Origin: Bifidobacterium amazonense
Lineage (GTDB): Bacteria > Actinomycetota > Actinomycetes > Actinomycetales > Bifidobacteriaceae
DNA length: 64,000 nt
Direction: 5' to 3'
Assembly (NCBI RefSeq): GCF_018555435.2
Contig: NZ_JAFEJT020000003.1
Span: 34,273-98,272 of the forward strand
The notes beneath the pieces were generated by a model. It searched no databases and had not been told where the DNA came from. It saw only the letters and a program-made list of their open reading frames with translations. Shown here piece by piece: positions 1 through 8,244 of the stretch (positions within the stretch are counted from its first letter, which is position 1; every line of letters begins with the position of its first letter). A program made the position numbers and the translations under genes.

Positions 1-522
1 CTGACCTCGCTCGGCGACGTGCAGCCGTTCGGCCGCGACGTGTTCCGCGTCGAGATGGGCGCGTGGAGGATCGGCGACATCGACGCGTTCAACGTGACGA
101 TCCCCGGCACGAACGGTTCCGCGCGCGGCACGTTCGTCGACATGGGCAACCCGCACGTCGTGGCCGTGATCGGCGACGCGTTCGCCACGCTGCCGCAGGT
201 CGAGGATCTGGACCTGGTGACCAAGCCGGTCGTCGAGCCGGAACTCGAGTCCGATCAGAACGTCGAATTCGTGCGCATCGACGAGATGGACGAGGCCGCC
301 GACCGTGGCGAGGCGACGATGCGCGTCAACGAGCGCGGCTGCGGCGAGACACTCTCGTGCGGCACCGGACTGTGCGCGACCGGCGTGACGTTGCGCGCGA
401 AGACCGGCATCAGCCACTGGGACATCACCGTGCGCGGCGGCACGTTGCGCGTCGACGTGAGCGACGCGGACGTGAAGCTCACCGGTGCGGCGACGATCGT
501 CGGTCGCGTGGAACTGCTGTAA
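1..522 (+). CDS. dapF: Diaminopimelate epimerase, 5'-truncated by the window edge
   Basis: This enzyme interconverts LL- and meso-diaminopimelate for lysine and peptidoglycan synthesis in the cytoplasm. The reading frame is open from base 1 and ends with TAA at 520-522, so only the last 173 residues are present. The family motif GNPH is encoded at 145-156. The second catalytic cysteine lies in the motif GCGETLSCGTG, with its codon at 358-360. The first catalytic cysteine and the N-terminal lobe lie outside the window. A GTG at 19 is an internal codon, not the true start. The next gene is convergent. Confidence 0.95.
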   Translation: MTSLGDVQPFGRDVFRVEMGAWRIGDIDAFNVTIPGTNGSARGTFVDMGNPHVVAVIGDAFATLPQVEDLDLVTKPVVEPELESDQNVEFVRIDEMDEAADRGEATMRVNERGCGETLSCGTGLCATGVTLRAKTGISHWDITVRGGTLRVDVSDADVKLTGAATIVGRVELL

Positions 523-549
523 CGGCCGCGGGCCGGTCAGGTCGGACGG

Positions 550-1218
550 TCAGGCGAAGATCGCGGCGCCGTCCTTGACCATGATGAGCGCGACGATCGC
601 GACGATCCAGACCGCGTCGGCCATCAGATCGTAGTTGAGCCGGTAGTACGTGAGCAGGCCGCGCGACCTGCCGGGCAGACCCTGCACGGTGACGGTCGCG
701 TGGCTGAGCGCCATGAACTGCACGGTCGTGGAGAACATGAGCGCCAGGCACCACGGGCACAGCGCGTTGATCACGAACAGCGACTGCGAGGTCAGCCAAT
801 ACGAGTAGAGGATCGCGGCGAGCCCGCCCAGCCACGTGCACGCGGCGAACCAGCGCGGCACGCGCACGCGCGCCAGCCCGATCACGGCGACCGTGACGAA
901 CACGCTTTCGGCGGCGATGCCGAAGAACGCGTTCGGATAGCTCAGTCCGGCGAACTTGACGATTTCCGACTGCCACGACTGGGCGACCGTCGAGCAGGAG
1001 AGCACGCTGTTGATGTCGCAGTCGAGGATCTGGTTCGGGTTGCGCGCCAGCTGCAGCGTCTCCGCGCTGAGCACGAACGAGACGACGAGCGCGACCGCGG
1101 AGGCGGCCAGCATGACCAGATACGTCCACGTCGCCCCGTGACGCCATCCGCGGGGCTCGTCGACGGCGGATTCGACAACGGGTTCGGCGACGTCCGGCTC
1201 GCTGCTGTGTGTGCTCAT
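550..1218 (-). CDS. Vitamin K epoxide reductase (VKOR) family membrane protein
   Basis: A 222-residue membrane protein of the bacterial VKOR family, which uses a quinone to re-oxidise an extracytoplasmic DsbA-like thiol oxidase. The four expected cysteines are visible: the loop pair C67 and C75 and the active-site pair C154-P-W-C157. Hydrophobic segments occur at about residues 32-50, 95-118, 125-148 and 150-170, with another near the C-terminus. The start at 1218 was chosen because GGGAG precedes it at good spacing, although the frame stays open further upstream. No fused thioredoxin domain is present and no DsbA partner is in the window. Confidence 0.9.
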   Translation of the reverse strand: MSTHSSEPDVAEPVVESAVDEPRGWRHGATWTYLVMLAASAVALVVSFVLSAETLQLARNPNQILDCDINSVLSCSTVAQSWQSEIVKFAGLSYPNAFFGIAAESVFVTVAVIGLARVRVPRWFAACTWLGGLAAILYSYWLTSQSLFVINALCPWCLALMFSTTVQFMALSHATVTVQGLPGRSRGLLTYYRLNYDLMADAVWIVAIVALIMVKDGAAIFA

Positions 1219-1458
1219 GGTTGCTCCCTTCGGTCGGCGGGCGCGGTATAGCCCGCGCGACGCTTCTGTGGCGGCCGGCGTACGGCGGCGTGCCGTGCGG
1301 CGATCCGCGAACTGCAACGCCCATTGTATGACAAGGTTGGCAGTGCGCGTGGGGTGGAATTGCGTGCGTGCCGGGTGCGGATGGGTGCGCCGTGTTCGCT
1401 GGACGGACCGTGCATGTCGCGTACGTCTTGCGTACGTCGCAGGACGAACGGCCTGAAA

Positions 1459-1516
1459 CCGGTATGTCTCCGGTATCTCCGGTATCTCCGGTATCTCCGG
1501 TATCTCCGGTATGTCT
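1459..1516 (+). repeat. Tandem CCGGTATCT repeat
   Basis: Four perfect 9-bp units (CCGGTATCT) run from 1470 to 1505. Each end is bounded by an 11-bp variant, CCGGTATGTCT, at 1459-1469 and 1506-1516. The array ends about 30 bp before the start of the PHP gene, so it lies in its promoter or leader region. The unit length is a multiple of three, and the frame stays open through the array if translation began upstream. Confidence 0.95.
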
Positions 1517-1545
1517 CAGCCCATACGCCGATTACGATGGTTGGT

Positions 1546-2430
1546 ATGACTCGCGTTGACATTCCCTCCGCTCCGCCGCGTTCCGGCTGGGATCTGCACT
1601 GCCATACGGTGTTCTCCGACGGCACGGAGACGCCGGCCACGCTCGTCGTGCAGGCCAAGGACCGAAGCCTTGCGGGAGTAGGCATTTCGGATCACGACAC
1701 CACCTCCGGCTGGCCGAGCGCACAGGAGGCCGCGCATGCCGTCGGAATGCCCCTGCTGCGTGGCACCGAAATCACTGCGGAAGACGAGCGCATCTCCGTG
1801 CACATGCTCGCGTTCCAATACGATCCGCGCAACCGGCACATCTGCGAGCTGTTCGCCAACACGCGCGCCTCGCGGCTCAAGCGCGTGCGCCGCATGGTCG
1901 AACTGTTGTCGCAGGATTATCCGATCACTTGGGATAGCGTGCTCGAACAGGCCAAGGAAGGCGGCAAGACCACGATCGGCCGGCCGCACATCGCCGACGC
2001 GCTCGTGGCCGCAGGCGTGTATGAGACGCGTTCCGAGGCGTTCGCCGACGTGGTGAGCACGTCCAGCAAATACTATATTCCCACGCCCTCGCCCAGCACC
2101 CATGAAGTCGTCAGGGCGGTGGGGGAGGCCGGCGGCGTGACCGTGATCGCGCATCCGGGCGATCTGAGCCGTAATCCGCGGCTCCTGTCCGACGAGCAGA
2201 TCCTGCGGTTGGTCGACGAGGGCCTTGACGGGCTGGAAGTGTGGCATCGGGGCAATCCGTCCGAACAGCGGGAACGGTTGCTGGAGCTCGCCCGTCGATG
2301 CAACTTGCTGGTGACCGGAGGCTCCGACTGGCATGGCAGGGGCAAGCCGAACGCGCTCGGCGAAAACCTCACCGACGAGGCCACGGTGGCCGAAATCGTC
2401 CGCCGAGGCGCGATTCCGTTGTGGAAGTGA
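1546..2430 (+). CDS. PHP-domain phosphoesterase (RNase AM / YciV family)
   Basis: A 294-residue metal-dependent phosphoesterase of the PHP superfamily. Relatives include 3',5'-nucleoside bisphosphatases and the 5'-3' exonuclease RNase AM. Metal ligands are visible in HCHTVFSDG (H18, H20, D25), in ISDHD (D48, H49, D50), in the motif HPGDL in the middle, and in GGSDWHG near the C-terminus. The start at 1546 fits the family N-terminus, with 1537 as an in-frame alternative. The frame runs upstream through the 9-bp tandem repeat, but that extension looks non-coding. Substrate specificity cannot be read from sequence alone. Confidence 0.85.
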   Translation: MTRVDIPSAPPRSGWDLHCHTVFSDGTETPATLVVQAKDRSLAGVGISDHDTTSGWPSAQEAAHAVGMPLLRGTEITAEDERISVHMLAFQYDPRNRHICELFANTRASRLKRVRRMVELLSQDYPITWDSVLEQAKEGGKTTIGRPHIADALVAAGVYETRSEAFADVVSTSSKYYIPTPSPSTHEVVRAVGEAGGVTVIAHPGDLSRNPRLLSDEQILRLVDEGLDGLEVWHRGNPSEQRERLLELARRCNLLVTGGSDWHGRGKPNALGENLTDEATVAEIVRRGAIPLWK

Positions 2431-2458
2431 CCCGCACAGGCACGGCAGGCATGGGAAA

Positions 2459-2490
2459 GGGGCCGGTCCTCTGGTGACGAGGCCGGCCCC
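2459..2490. terminator. Bidirectional hairpin between convergent genes
   Basis: GGGGCCGGTCCTC (2459-2471) pairs with GAGGCCGGCCCC (2479-2490), with one bulged T and a 7-nt loop. It sits between the convergent PHP and DUF3107 genes. On the minus strand a short TTT follows the stem. Confidence 0.7.
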
Positions 2491-2510
2491 TGCTGTTGCC
2501 ATGAGGAGGA

Positions 2511-2735
2511 TCAGAGCGCGCCGAAGCCGACGGCGTGCTTGGTTTCCGAGCCGACGATCGCATAGCCGAGCGCGTCGGCCGGCACGATGATGCGACGGCC
2601 CTTGTCGTCGGTCAGTTCGATCGGCTGATGCTCGGCGACGGCCTTGCCGATCACCGCGTTCACCTCGTCGGCGTCCTGCTCGGTGCTGAACGTGACGGTG
2701 CGCGCCACATTGCGGATGCCCAGTTCGATATCCAT
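2511..2735 (-). CDS. DUF3107 family protein
   Basis: A 74-residue protein beginning MDIELGIRNVARTV, which matches the small actinobacterial DUF3107 family of unknown function. The start at 2735 is supported by AAGGAG placed 7 nt upstream on the minus strand. The longer open frame to 2843 has no family similarity. The protein is acidic, has no membrane segment, and has predicted alternating strand/helix character. It is a stand-alone gene convergent with the PHP gene. Confidence 0.8.
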   Translation of the reverse strand: MDIELGIRNVARTVTFSTEQDADEVNAVIGKAVAEHQPIELTDDKGRRIIVPADALGYAIVGSETKHAVGFGAL

Positions 2736-2846
2736 GAGTGCTCCTTGTCTTGTGCGTCGCCGGCGTGCTGCCGGCGTTCGCTGGATTGGTCCGAATACGT
2801 CCATTCTGCCAGCCGCCCGACGCAACGGGCGCCCGGCACGCAAACG

Positions 2847-4766
2847 TTACGCTTTCGGCGTGGTCTCCCCGGTGTCGTCGTCATCATAGTCGGTGCCGTT
2901 CGCCGCGTCGGCGGTCGGGCCGCCGTCGGACGGGACCGTCGTGATCTGCGCGGAGCCGGTCGGCGCGTACGAAACCGGCATGGTGACGCCGCTCGCCGGA
3001 TTCACATCGCCGCCGGGAGCGGCCGGATGCATGCCGGTGCGCGTCGCCAGGCCCATCTGCGCGTCGCGCATGGCCCGCTCCTCCTGCTCGAGCAGCGGGA
3101 TCAGGATGGTCTGCGCGGCCGGATCGGCCTGCATCGTGTAATCGGTTGAATCCACGGCCGACGGATACTCCGTATAGTTCGTCTGTGCCGGATACTGCGC
3201 CTCCGGAACCTCGGTCTGCTGCATCTGCCCGTTCTGCGCCGCGTATGCCGCGGGATACTGCGACGACGCCGTGTCGTCGGACGGCGGAACCTGCGCGGAT
3301 GCGGACTGTCCCGCGTACGACTGCTGCCCGTACTGCGGCTGCGCCGCGTCCGGAGTCGTATGCGACCCGCCCGCCTCGTCGGACAGTTCGTCGGCGATGC
3401 TGGCCATCATCGCCTGCACTTCGGCGCGCGAGACGACGACCGTCGGAGACGTCGATGGTCGGCCGTCGGCGGACGGCATCGACGTCGGCGTGCGATCCGC
3501 GGTCTCGTCGGCGGCGGCGACCACGTCGGACGATCCGGTGCGGTCCATGTCGCCGGTCGAATCGGGATCCGTGCCCTCGCCGGCGTACGGCATGCCGGCC
3601 GGCGCGAACGTGCGCGACGGGACCGTCGTCTGCGCGGTATCGTCGGCGACCGGCGACGTTCCGGCGGCAGGCTGTCCGGCCTGCCGTGCGTCCTGCGCGG
3701 CCGCGCGGCGACGCTCGCCCTCGTGCAGCAGCGTGCCGACGGTGATCGTCGACGGCTTCGACTGCGCGTCTCCGCCCGACGGACGCGAGGACGCGGCCGA
3801 AGCGGCCTTCGTACGCTGCGTGACGATGCCCAGCTGGTGCGCCAGCCGGTCGACCTGCGCCTTGAACTGCATGATCTTCACGTTGTCGGCGCGGTTGATC
3901 GCCTGGATGAAATCGCCCACCTGCTCCATCTGCAGCCACAGGTTCGCGCGCAGCATGATCAGGTCGTCCAGACGCGCGCCCATCATGCGGCCGTATGCGG
4001 CAAGCACGGCGTTGCGGTGCTCCTCGTCCAGCTTGGCGAAGATCCACGCCAGATCGCGTGCCGGATCGTTCACCTGCATGTTCTGCCAGTTCGTGACCGC
4101 GGTGATCGTCGAGCCCGAATACAGCACGTCGCCGTCGTCGAACCCGCCGTGCACGAAGCACGTGTTGAACGACCACAGGCCCTCCGTGCCGAGGATGCGC
4201 GCCCAACTGTCGGTGATCTCCGGCGGAATGTGCCCGGCGGCCTTCAGCCGCGTGATCCACGCGGTCAGCTGCCCGCGGATCTGCGAGGTCACGAAGATCG
4301 GATAGCCGGCCGACTGCACGCTCGACGGCGCCAGACGGTGGATCGCGCCGATCGCCGTGCCGATCGCCGCGCAGTCGTCGAACGTGAGCAGGTCAAGATT
4401 ACGGGCCTGGCCGTCGCGGTGCACCAGCACCATCACGGCCGTCTCCCCGGTCGGGCCGTCCTTCTTCGCGCCCGCCTCGAACGCGAGCACCCGGTCAAGC
4501 GCAAACCCCAGGCCGCCCGGCTCGCGGGCCTCGGCCAGCGTGCGCGCGGCGCGCACACGGCCCGCCAGACGCTTGCGTCCCGCGTCGGTGTCGGAGGCGA
4601 ACACGTCGTACAGGCGTCCCGCCGCGTCCTGCACCACGGCATGATCGATGCCGCTCTCCTCGTCGGTGGCGCTGGTCTGGTCGTCGCCTCGCACTCCCGC
4701 GACGGCGATGTTGGGCATGGCGGCGGAGGTCAGGGCCGCCAGCATGAGCTTGCTTCGTTCAGTCAC
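2847..4766 (-). CDS. Aminoglycoside-phosphotransferase-like protein with degenerate active site
   Basis: A 639-residue protein. Residues 1 to about 330 have the layout of an APH/choline-kinase fold. The remaining half is low-complexity, rich in Gln, Ser, Ala and Asp, and probably disordered. The catalytic loop, normally HGD followed four residues later by Asn, reads VHGGFDDGDVLY here, so the catalytic Asp is Gly and the Asn is Asp. The following metal-binding IDW motif reads TNW. Loss of kinase activity is therefore likely (inference). The start is GTG at 4766, and TAGGGT lies six bases upstream, consistent with a leaderless transcript. It is divergent from the helicase gene. Confidence 0.7.
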   Translation of the reverse strand: MTERSKLMLAALTSAAMPNIAVAGVRGDDQTSATDEESGIDHAVVQDAAGRLYDVFASDTDAGRKRLAGRVRAARTLAEAREPGGLGFALDRVLAFEAGAKKDGPTGETAVMVLVHRDGQARNLDLLTFDDCAAIGTAIGAIHRLAPSSVQSAGYPIFVTSQIRGQLTAWITRLKAAGHIPPEITDSWARILGTEGLWSFNTCFVHGGFDDGDVLYSGSTITAVTNWQNMQVNDPARDLAWIFAKLDEEHRNAVLAAYGRMMGARLDDLIMLRANLWLQMEQVGDFIQAINRADNVKIMQFKAQVDRLAHQLGIVTQRTKAASAASSRPSGGDAQSKPSTITVGTLLHEGERRRAAAQDARQAGQPAAGTSPVADDTAQTTVPSRTFAPAGMPYAGEGTDPDSTGDMDRTGSSDVVAAADETADRTPTSMPSADGRPSTSPTVVVSRAEVQAMMASIADELSDEAGGSHTTPDAAQPQYGQQSYAGQSASAQVPPSDDTASSQYPAAYAAQNGQMQQTEVPEAQYPAQTNYTEYPSAVDSTDYTMQADPAAQTILIPLLEQEERAMRDAQMGLATRTGMHPAAPGGDVNPASGVTMPVSYAPTGSAQITTVPSDGGPTADAANGTDYDDDDTGETTPKA

Positions 4767-4933
4767 AGTTCAACCCTAATACATGCGCCGCTCAAACCGT
4801 GTCGGAAAGCGGCCCGACATGTCATCCTTCGACCCGCCGGCAAACCGTCGGACCGGTCCCCGGACATTCCCCGCCACCCGCACGACGTCCGGCCGCGCAT
4901 CGGCTCTTCCGCCGCGGCTGGCACAATGGGCGC

Positions 4934-6490
4934 ATGACGACATCGGCGGAAGGCATCCTTGAGGGACTCGACGAGGCGCAGCGGCGTGCGGCGACCACGC
5001 TGCACGGGCCCGTGCGCATCATCGCGGGCGCGGGCGCCGGCAAGACGCGCACCGTCACGCGCCGCATCGCCTACGCGTGCGCGCGCGGCGAATGGGATCC
5101 GGCCGGCGTGCTCGCCGTCACCTTCTCCGTCAAGGCCGCCGCCGAAATGCGCACGCGCATCGCCGGACTCGGCGTCGGCGGGTCGGTGACTGCCGCGACC
5201 TTCCACTCCGCCGCGCTCCGGCAGGTCAGGAACGCGTGGGAGGACATCTGCGACGCGCCCATGCCGCGCATCGCCGGCGAACCCGGCGAACTGCAGCGCA
5301 TCGTCGCGCAGGCCATGCAGCGCAGCCGTGACGGCGTCGAGACGGACGTTGCCGCCGTACGCGACGTGCAGGCCGAAATCAACTGGTGCAAGATCTCGCT
5401 CGTCGCGCCCGACGACTACCCGCGCGTGACCGCGGCCACGCACCGCCAGCCGCCGGCCGGACTCGACCCGCGGCAGTTCGCCGACGCATACGCCTGCTAC
5501 GAGCAGGAGAAGACCGCGCACGGACTCATCGACTTCGACGACATCCTGCTCATCGACTGCCACATCCTCGACGACTTCGACGAGATCGCGGCCGACATCC
5601 GCCGCAACCTGCGCTGGATCACCGTCGACGAATACCAGGACGTCTCGCCGCTGCAGCACCGGCTGCTCACGCTGTGGCTGGGGGAGCGCAACCGCGACAT
5701 CTGCGTGGTCGGCGACCCCGCGCAGACCATCTACTCGTTCGCCGGGGCCAGCAGCTACGACCTGCTCGCCTTCCCCGACCAGTTCGGCCCGCTCGCCGCC
5801 GACGTGAGCCTGAACACCGACTACCGTTCCACGCCGCAGATCGTGCGATACGCGAACCAGGTGCTCGCCAAGTCGCCCGACCGCACGGATTATCTCAGGC
5901 TCGTCTCCGCGCGCGAGACGGGGGCGCGCATCGAACGCACGCGGTACATGAGCGACGAGGACGAGGCGAAGGGCGTGGCCTCGCGCATCATGCGGCTCGT
6001 CGCGCGCGGCGTCTCGCCGTCGGACTGCGCGATCCTGACGCGCATCAACGCGCAGCAGAACGTGTGCTGCGCGGCGTTGCGCCAGGCCGGGCTGCGTTAC
6101 CGCGTGCGTCGCGACTCCGGTTGGGAGGGGGCCGCGCTCGTCGACGACCACGCTGTGGAACGGCAGATGCTGATCGACGCGGCCGGCGGCGATGACGCGG
6201 GGGCCGCGCGTGAGGTCGCCGCAAAGGTGGGCGCGAAGACGGGGGCGGTGACGATTTCGACGATCCACGCATCCAAGGGTCTGGAATTCAAGCACGTGTT
6301 CCTGATCGGATGCTCGGAGGGGCTGATCCCGTTCGGCTCGCCGAACGCCGGCGACGAGCTGGAGGAGGAACGCCGGCTCATGTACGTGGCCGTCACGCGC
6401 GCCGAGGACACGCTCCACCTGTCCTACGCCGTCACCAAAAACGGCGACGCCGACTCCCGAGGCCGGGTGCCCAGCCGGTTCGTGGTGTAG
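4934..6490 (+). CDS. UvrD/Rep-type superfamily 1 DNA helicase
   Basis: A 518-residue ATP-dependent 3'-5' helicase of superfamily 1A. Visible motifs are the Q-motif region (LDEAQRRAA), Walker A with K37 (AGAGAGKT), DEYQD (motif II), GDPAQTIYSFAGAS (motif III), TDYRST (motif IV), ISTIHASKGLEF (motif V) and YVAVTRAED (motif VI). It is shorter than standard UvrD or PcrA (about 700 residues) and has no C-terminal HRDC domain such as that of mycobacterial UvrD2. ATG 4934 was chosen because the N-terminus then fits the Q motif and CACAAT lies six bases upstream. Likely role: DNA repair. Confidence 0.85.
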   Translation: MTTSAEGILEGLDEAQRRAATTLHGPVRIIAGAGAGKTRTVTRRIAYACARGEWDPAGVLAVTFSVKAAAEMRTRIAGLGVGGSVTAATFHSAALRQVRNAWEDICDAPMPRIAGEPGELQRIVAQAMQRSRDGVETDVAAVRDVQAEINWCKISLVAPDDYPRVTAATHRQPPAGLDPRQFADAYACYEQEKTAHGLIDFDDILLIDCHILDDFDEIAADIRRNLRWITVDEYQDVSPLQHRLLTLWLGERNRDICVVGDPAQTIYSFAGASSYDLLAFPDQFGPLAADVSLNTDYRSTPQIVRYANQVLAKSPDRTDYLRLVSARETGARIERTRYMSDEDEAKGVASRIMRLVARGVSPSDCAILTRINAQQNVCCAALRQAGLRYRVRRDSGWEGAALVDDHAVERQMLIDAAGGDDAGAAREVAAKVGAKTGAVTISTIHASKGLEFKHVFLIGCSEGLIPFGSPNAGDELEEERRLMYVAVTRAEDTLHLSYAVTKNGDADSRGRVPSRFVV

Positions 6491-6514
6491 CGGATTGTAT
6501 GGAATCGCCATAAC

Positions 6515-6537
6515 GGAATCGCGCGAAGCGCGATTCC
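6515..6537. terminator. Perfect hairpin between convergent genes
   Basis: GGAATCGCGC (6515-6524) and GCGCGATTCC (6528-6537) form a perfect 10-bp stem with a GAA loop. It lies between the convergent helicase and DUF2342 genes. The same arm sequence forms the outer end of the larger palindromic repeats near 21010 and 57491. Confidence 0.65.
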
Positions 6538-6569
6538 GAGAGTGTGGCGGTGTAGAGACGAGAAGAGGG

Positions 6570-8189
6570 TTAGTTGTCGGAGGGGGAGGAGCCGTCCGGT
6601 GTTCCGTCGGAGCCGTCGTCGCCGGCGTCCTCTTCGAGGAGCTTGGTGAGCTCGGCGTCCCAGTCGATGCCTCCGGTGGGGGAGGCGCCGGACGCGGAGG
6701 ACGACGCTTCGGAGGGGGCTGCGCCGGCGGGATGCGCGGAGGCGTCGTCGGAGTCGGCGGCGGTCCCCTCGCCGGCGGCGGCCGGGGTGCCTGCGCCGGA
6801 ACCGGCACTGGTATCGCCGGAAGTGCCGGAAGTGCCGGACGCGGCGGTCATCGGGCCGGACTTCGCTGCGTCGTCGTCGGGCAGGGCCGGCAGCAGATCG
6901 GGGTGCGACCATTTCGCGTCGCGCGCCTCCGGGCCTTCCGCGGCGCCGAGTCGCTCCCACACGGCCGCGGCCTCGCGCATCCGCTTCGGACGTAGTTCCA
7001 GTCCAAGCAGCGACTCGAACGTGCGCTCCGCCGGACCGCCGATCGCACGCTCGCGGCGCATCATCTCACGCAGCTGTTCGATATGCGGAATATGGGCCAT
7101 GCCGGCACGCCACGTCACGCAATCGACCCAGCCTTCGACCAACGCCAGCATCGTCTCCAACGAGGCGAGCGCCTCCTTCTGCTCCGGAGTATCCGCAATA
7201 CCGACCTTCGTCAGGTTCACCGCGCCGGAGATCGCCTCCGGATCCATCGCCGTCGCCTCGCGCAGCTGCTCCTCCATCGCATCCAGATCGATGTCCACGC
7301 CGCGCGCGTACTTGCCGATCAACGCCTCGAAGCGAGGCATCAGCCACGGCACCGACGCGAACAGGCGCGCGTGCGCCATCTCGCGCAATGCGAGGAAAGA
7401 CATCACCTCGTCGGTCGGAATGTCCAGCGACTTCGCGTACTCCTCGACGTTCTGCGCGATCAGGCCGCCCGCCGGATTCGACAGCAGCGCGATGCCCTGA
7501 TCGAAGCTGCCGTGCACCTCGTGCGACAGCTTGCCGGCCGCCTGGCCGAGCTGCATCGCGAACGACGTGTTGCCCAGCAGCTTGATCAGCTGCGCCGGAT
7601 CCTTCATGCCGTCCGGGATCGGAATCGGCACCGGACCGGCGAACATGCCCGAGATCTCGCCGTTGAACGCGTCGCCGAGCCGCTCCGAGATCACCGAGGC
7701 GAGCGCGTTGTTCATCGACTCGGCCACGGGGGCCGCGAACTTCGCCCACGCGTCGATCGTGCCCTCGACCCAGCCGGCGCGCGTGAGCACCTGCGGCTCG
7801 CCGGACGCCGGATCCATCTCGCACGCCGTGTCCAGCCACAGGTTCGCCTCGCTCATCGCGCGGCGCGCGGCCTCGCCGATCACCGCGCTCACCGTCGACT
7901 GCGAGCCCTCGCCGTTGGCCTGCTGCAGGGCGATCGACTTCGCCAGCTTGACGTTGATCGGCCCCGCCGCGACCGTCTGCTGCATGTCGCTCACAGAATT
8001 GAGCCCGCCCGCGGTGAACGCCTGCATCAGCGACTGCACTTCGGACGGCTTGGGCAGCTTGCTCGGATCCTGGCTCATCAGCTGCTCGCGGATCGGCTCC
8101 GGCAAGTTCTCGAGCTGCTTGTAGGCCATCTCGCCCTGGATCGGGCCGAAGCATTCGATCAGCCACTGGTGGATTGCGTTGTCGTCCAT
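6570..8189 (-). CDS. Zincin-like DUF2342 family putative metalloprotease
   Basis: A 539-residue soluble protein matching the actinobacterial 'zinc-dependent metalloprotease' family (DUF2342). The predicted metal site region reads LREMAHARLF (E270, H273), and an additional His-rich segment SHEVHG sits near residue 223. The full HExxH of classical zincins is not present at this point. Residues after about 440 form an acidic Ser/Ala/Gly-rich disordered tail. The start is ATG 8189 with AGGGAAC upstream. It is divergent from the Lon-like protease gene, with only 55 bp between their start codons. Proteolytic activity is inferred from the family name only. Confidence 0.8.
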   Translation of the reverse strand: MDDNAIHQWLIECFGPIQGEMAYKQLENLPEPIREQLMSQDPSKLPKPSEVQSLMQAFTAGGLNSVSDMQQTVAAGPINVKLAKSIALQQANGEGSQSTVSAVIGEAARRAMSEANLWLDTACEMDPASGEPQVLTRAGWVEGTIDAWAKFAAPVAESMNNALASVISERLGDAFNGEISGMFAGPVPIPIPDGMKDPAQLIKLLGNTSFAMQLGQAAGKLSHEVHGSFDQGIALLSNPAGGLIAQNVEEYAKSLDIPTDEVMSFLALREMAHARLFASVPWLMPRFEALIGKYARGVDIDLDAMEEQLREATAMDPEAISGAVNLTKVGIADTPEQKEALASLETMLALVEGWVDCVTWRAGMAHIPHIEQLREMMRRERAIGGPAERTFESLLGLELRPKRMREAAAVWERLGAAEGPEARDAKWSHPDLLPALPDDDAAKSGPMTAASGTSGTSGDTSAGSGAGTPAAAGEGTAADSDDASAHPAGAAPSEASSSASGASPTGGIDWDAELTKLLEEDAGDDGSDGTPDGSSPSDN

Positions 8190-8231
8190 AGTCCGTTCCC
8201 TGCCTCATGTGTTAACGTTCGGTTGGTTCCA

Positions 8232-8237
8232 TAGTAT
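8232..8237 (+). promoter_or_regulatory. -10 element TAGTAT for the Lon-like gene
   Basis: TAGTAT lies seven bases before ATG 8245, the spacing expected if transcription starts at the A of the start codon. GGGAGGT between them would then be outside the mRNA. Confidence 0.5.
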
Positions 8238-8244
8238 GGGAGGT

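Noticed and set aside
1459..1516. CRISPR-like array
   Set aside because: The units are 9 bp and directly adjacent with no spacers; no cas genes are in the window.
1324..1545. N-terminal extension of the PHP gene through the tandem repeat
   Set aside because: Open, but it starts with TTG, has no ribosome binding site and translates to RYLRYL-type low complexity; the family N-terminus begins at 1546.
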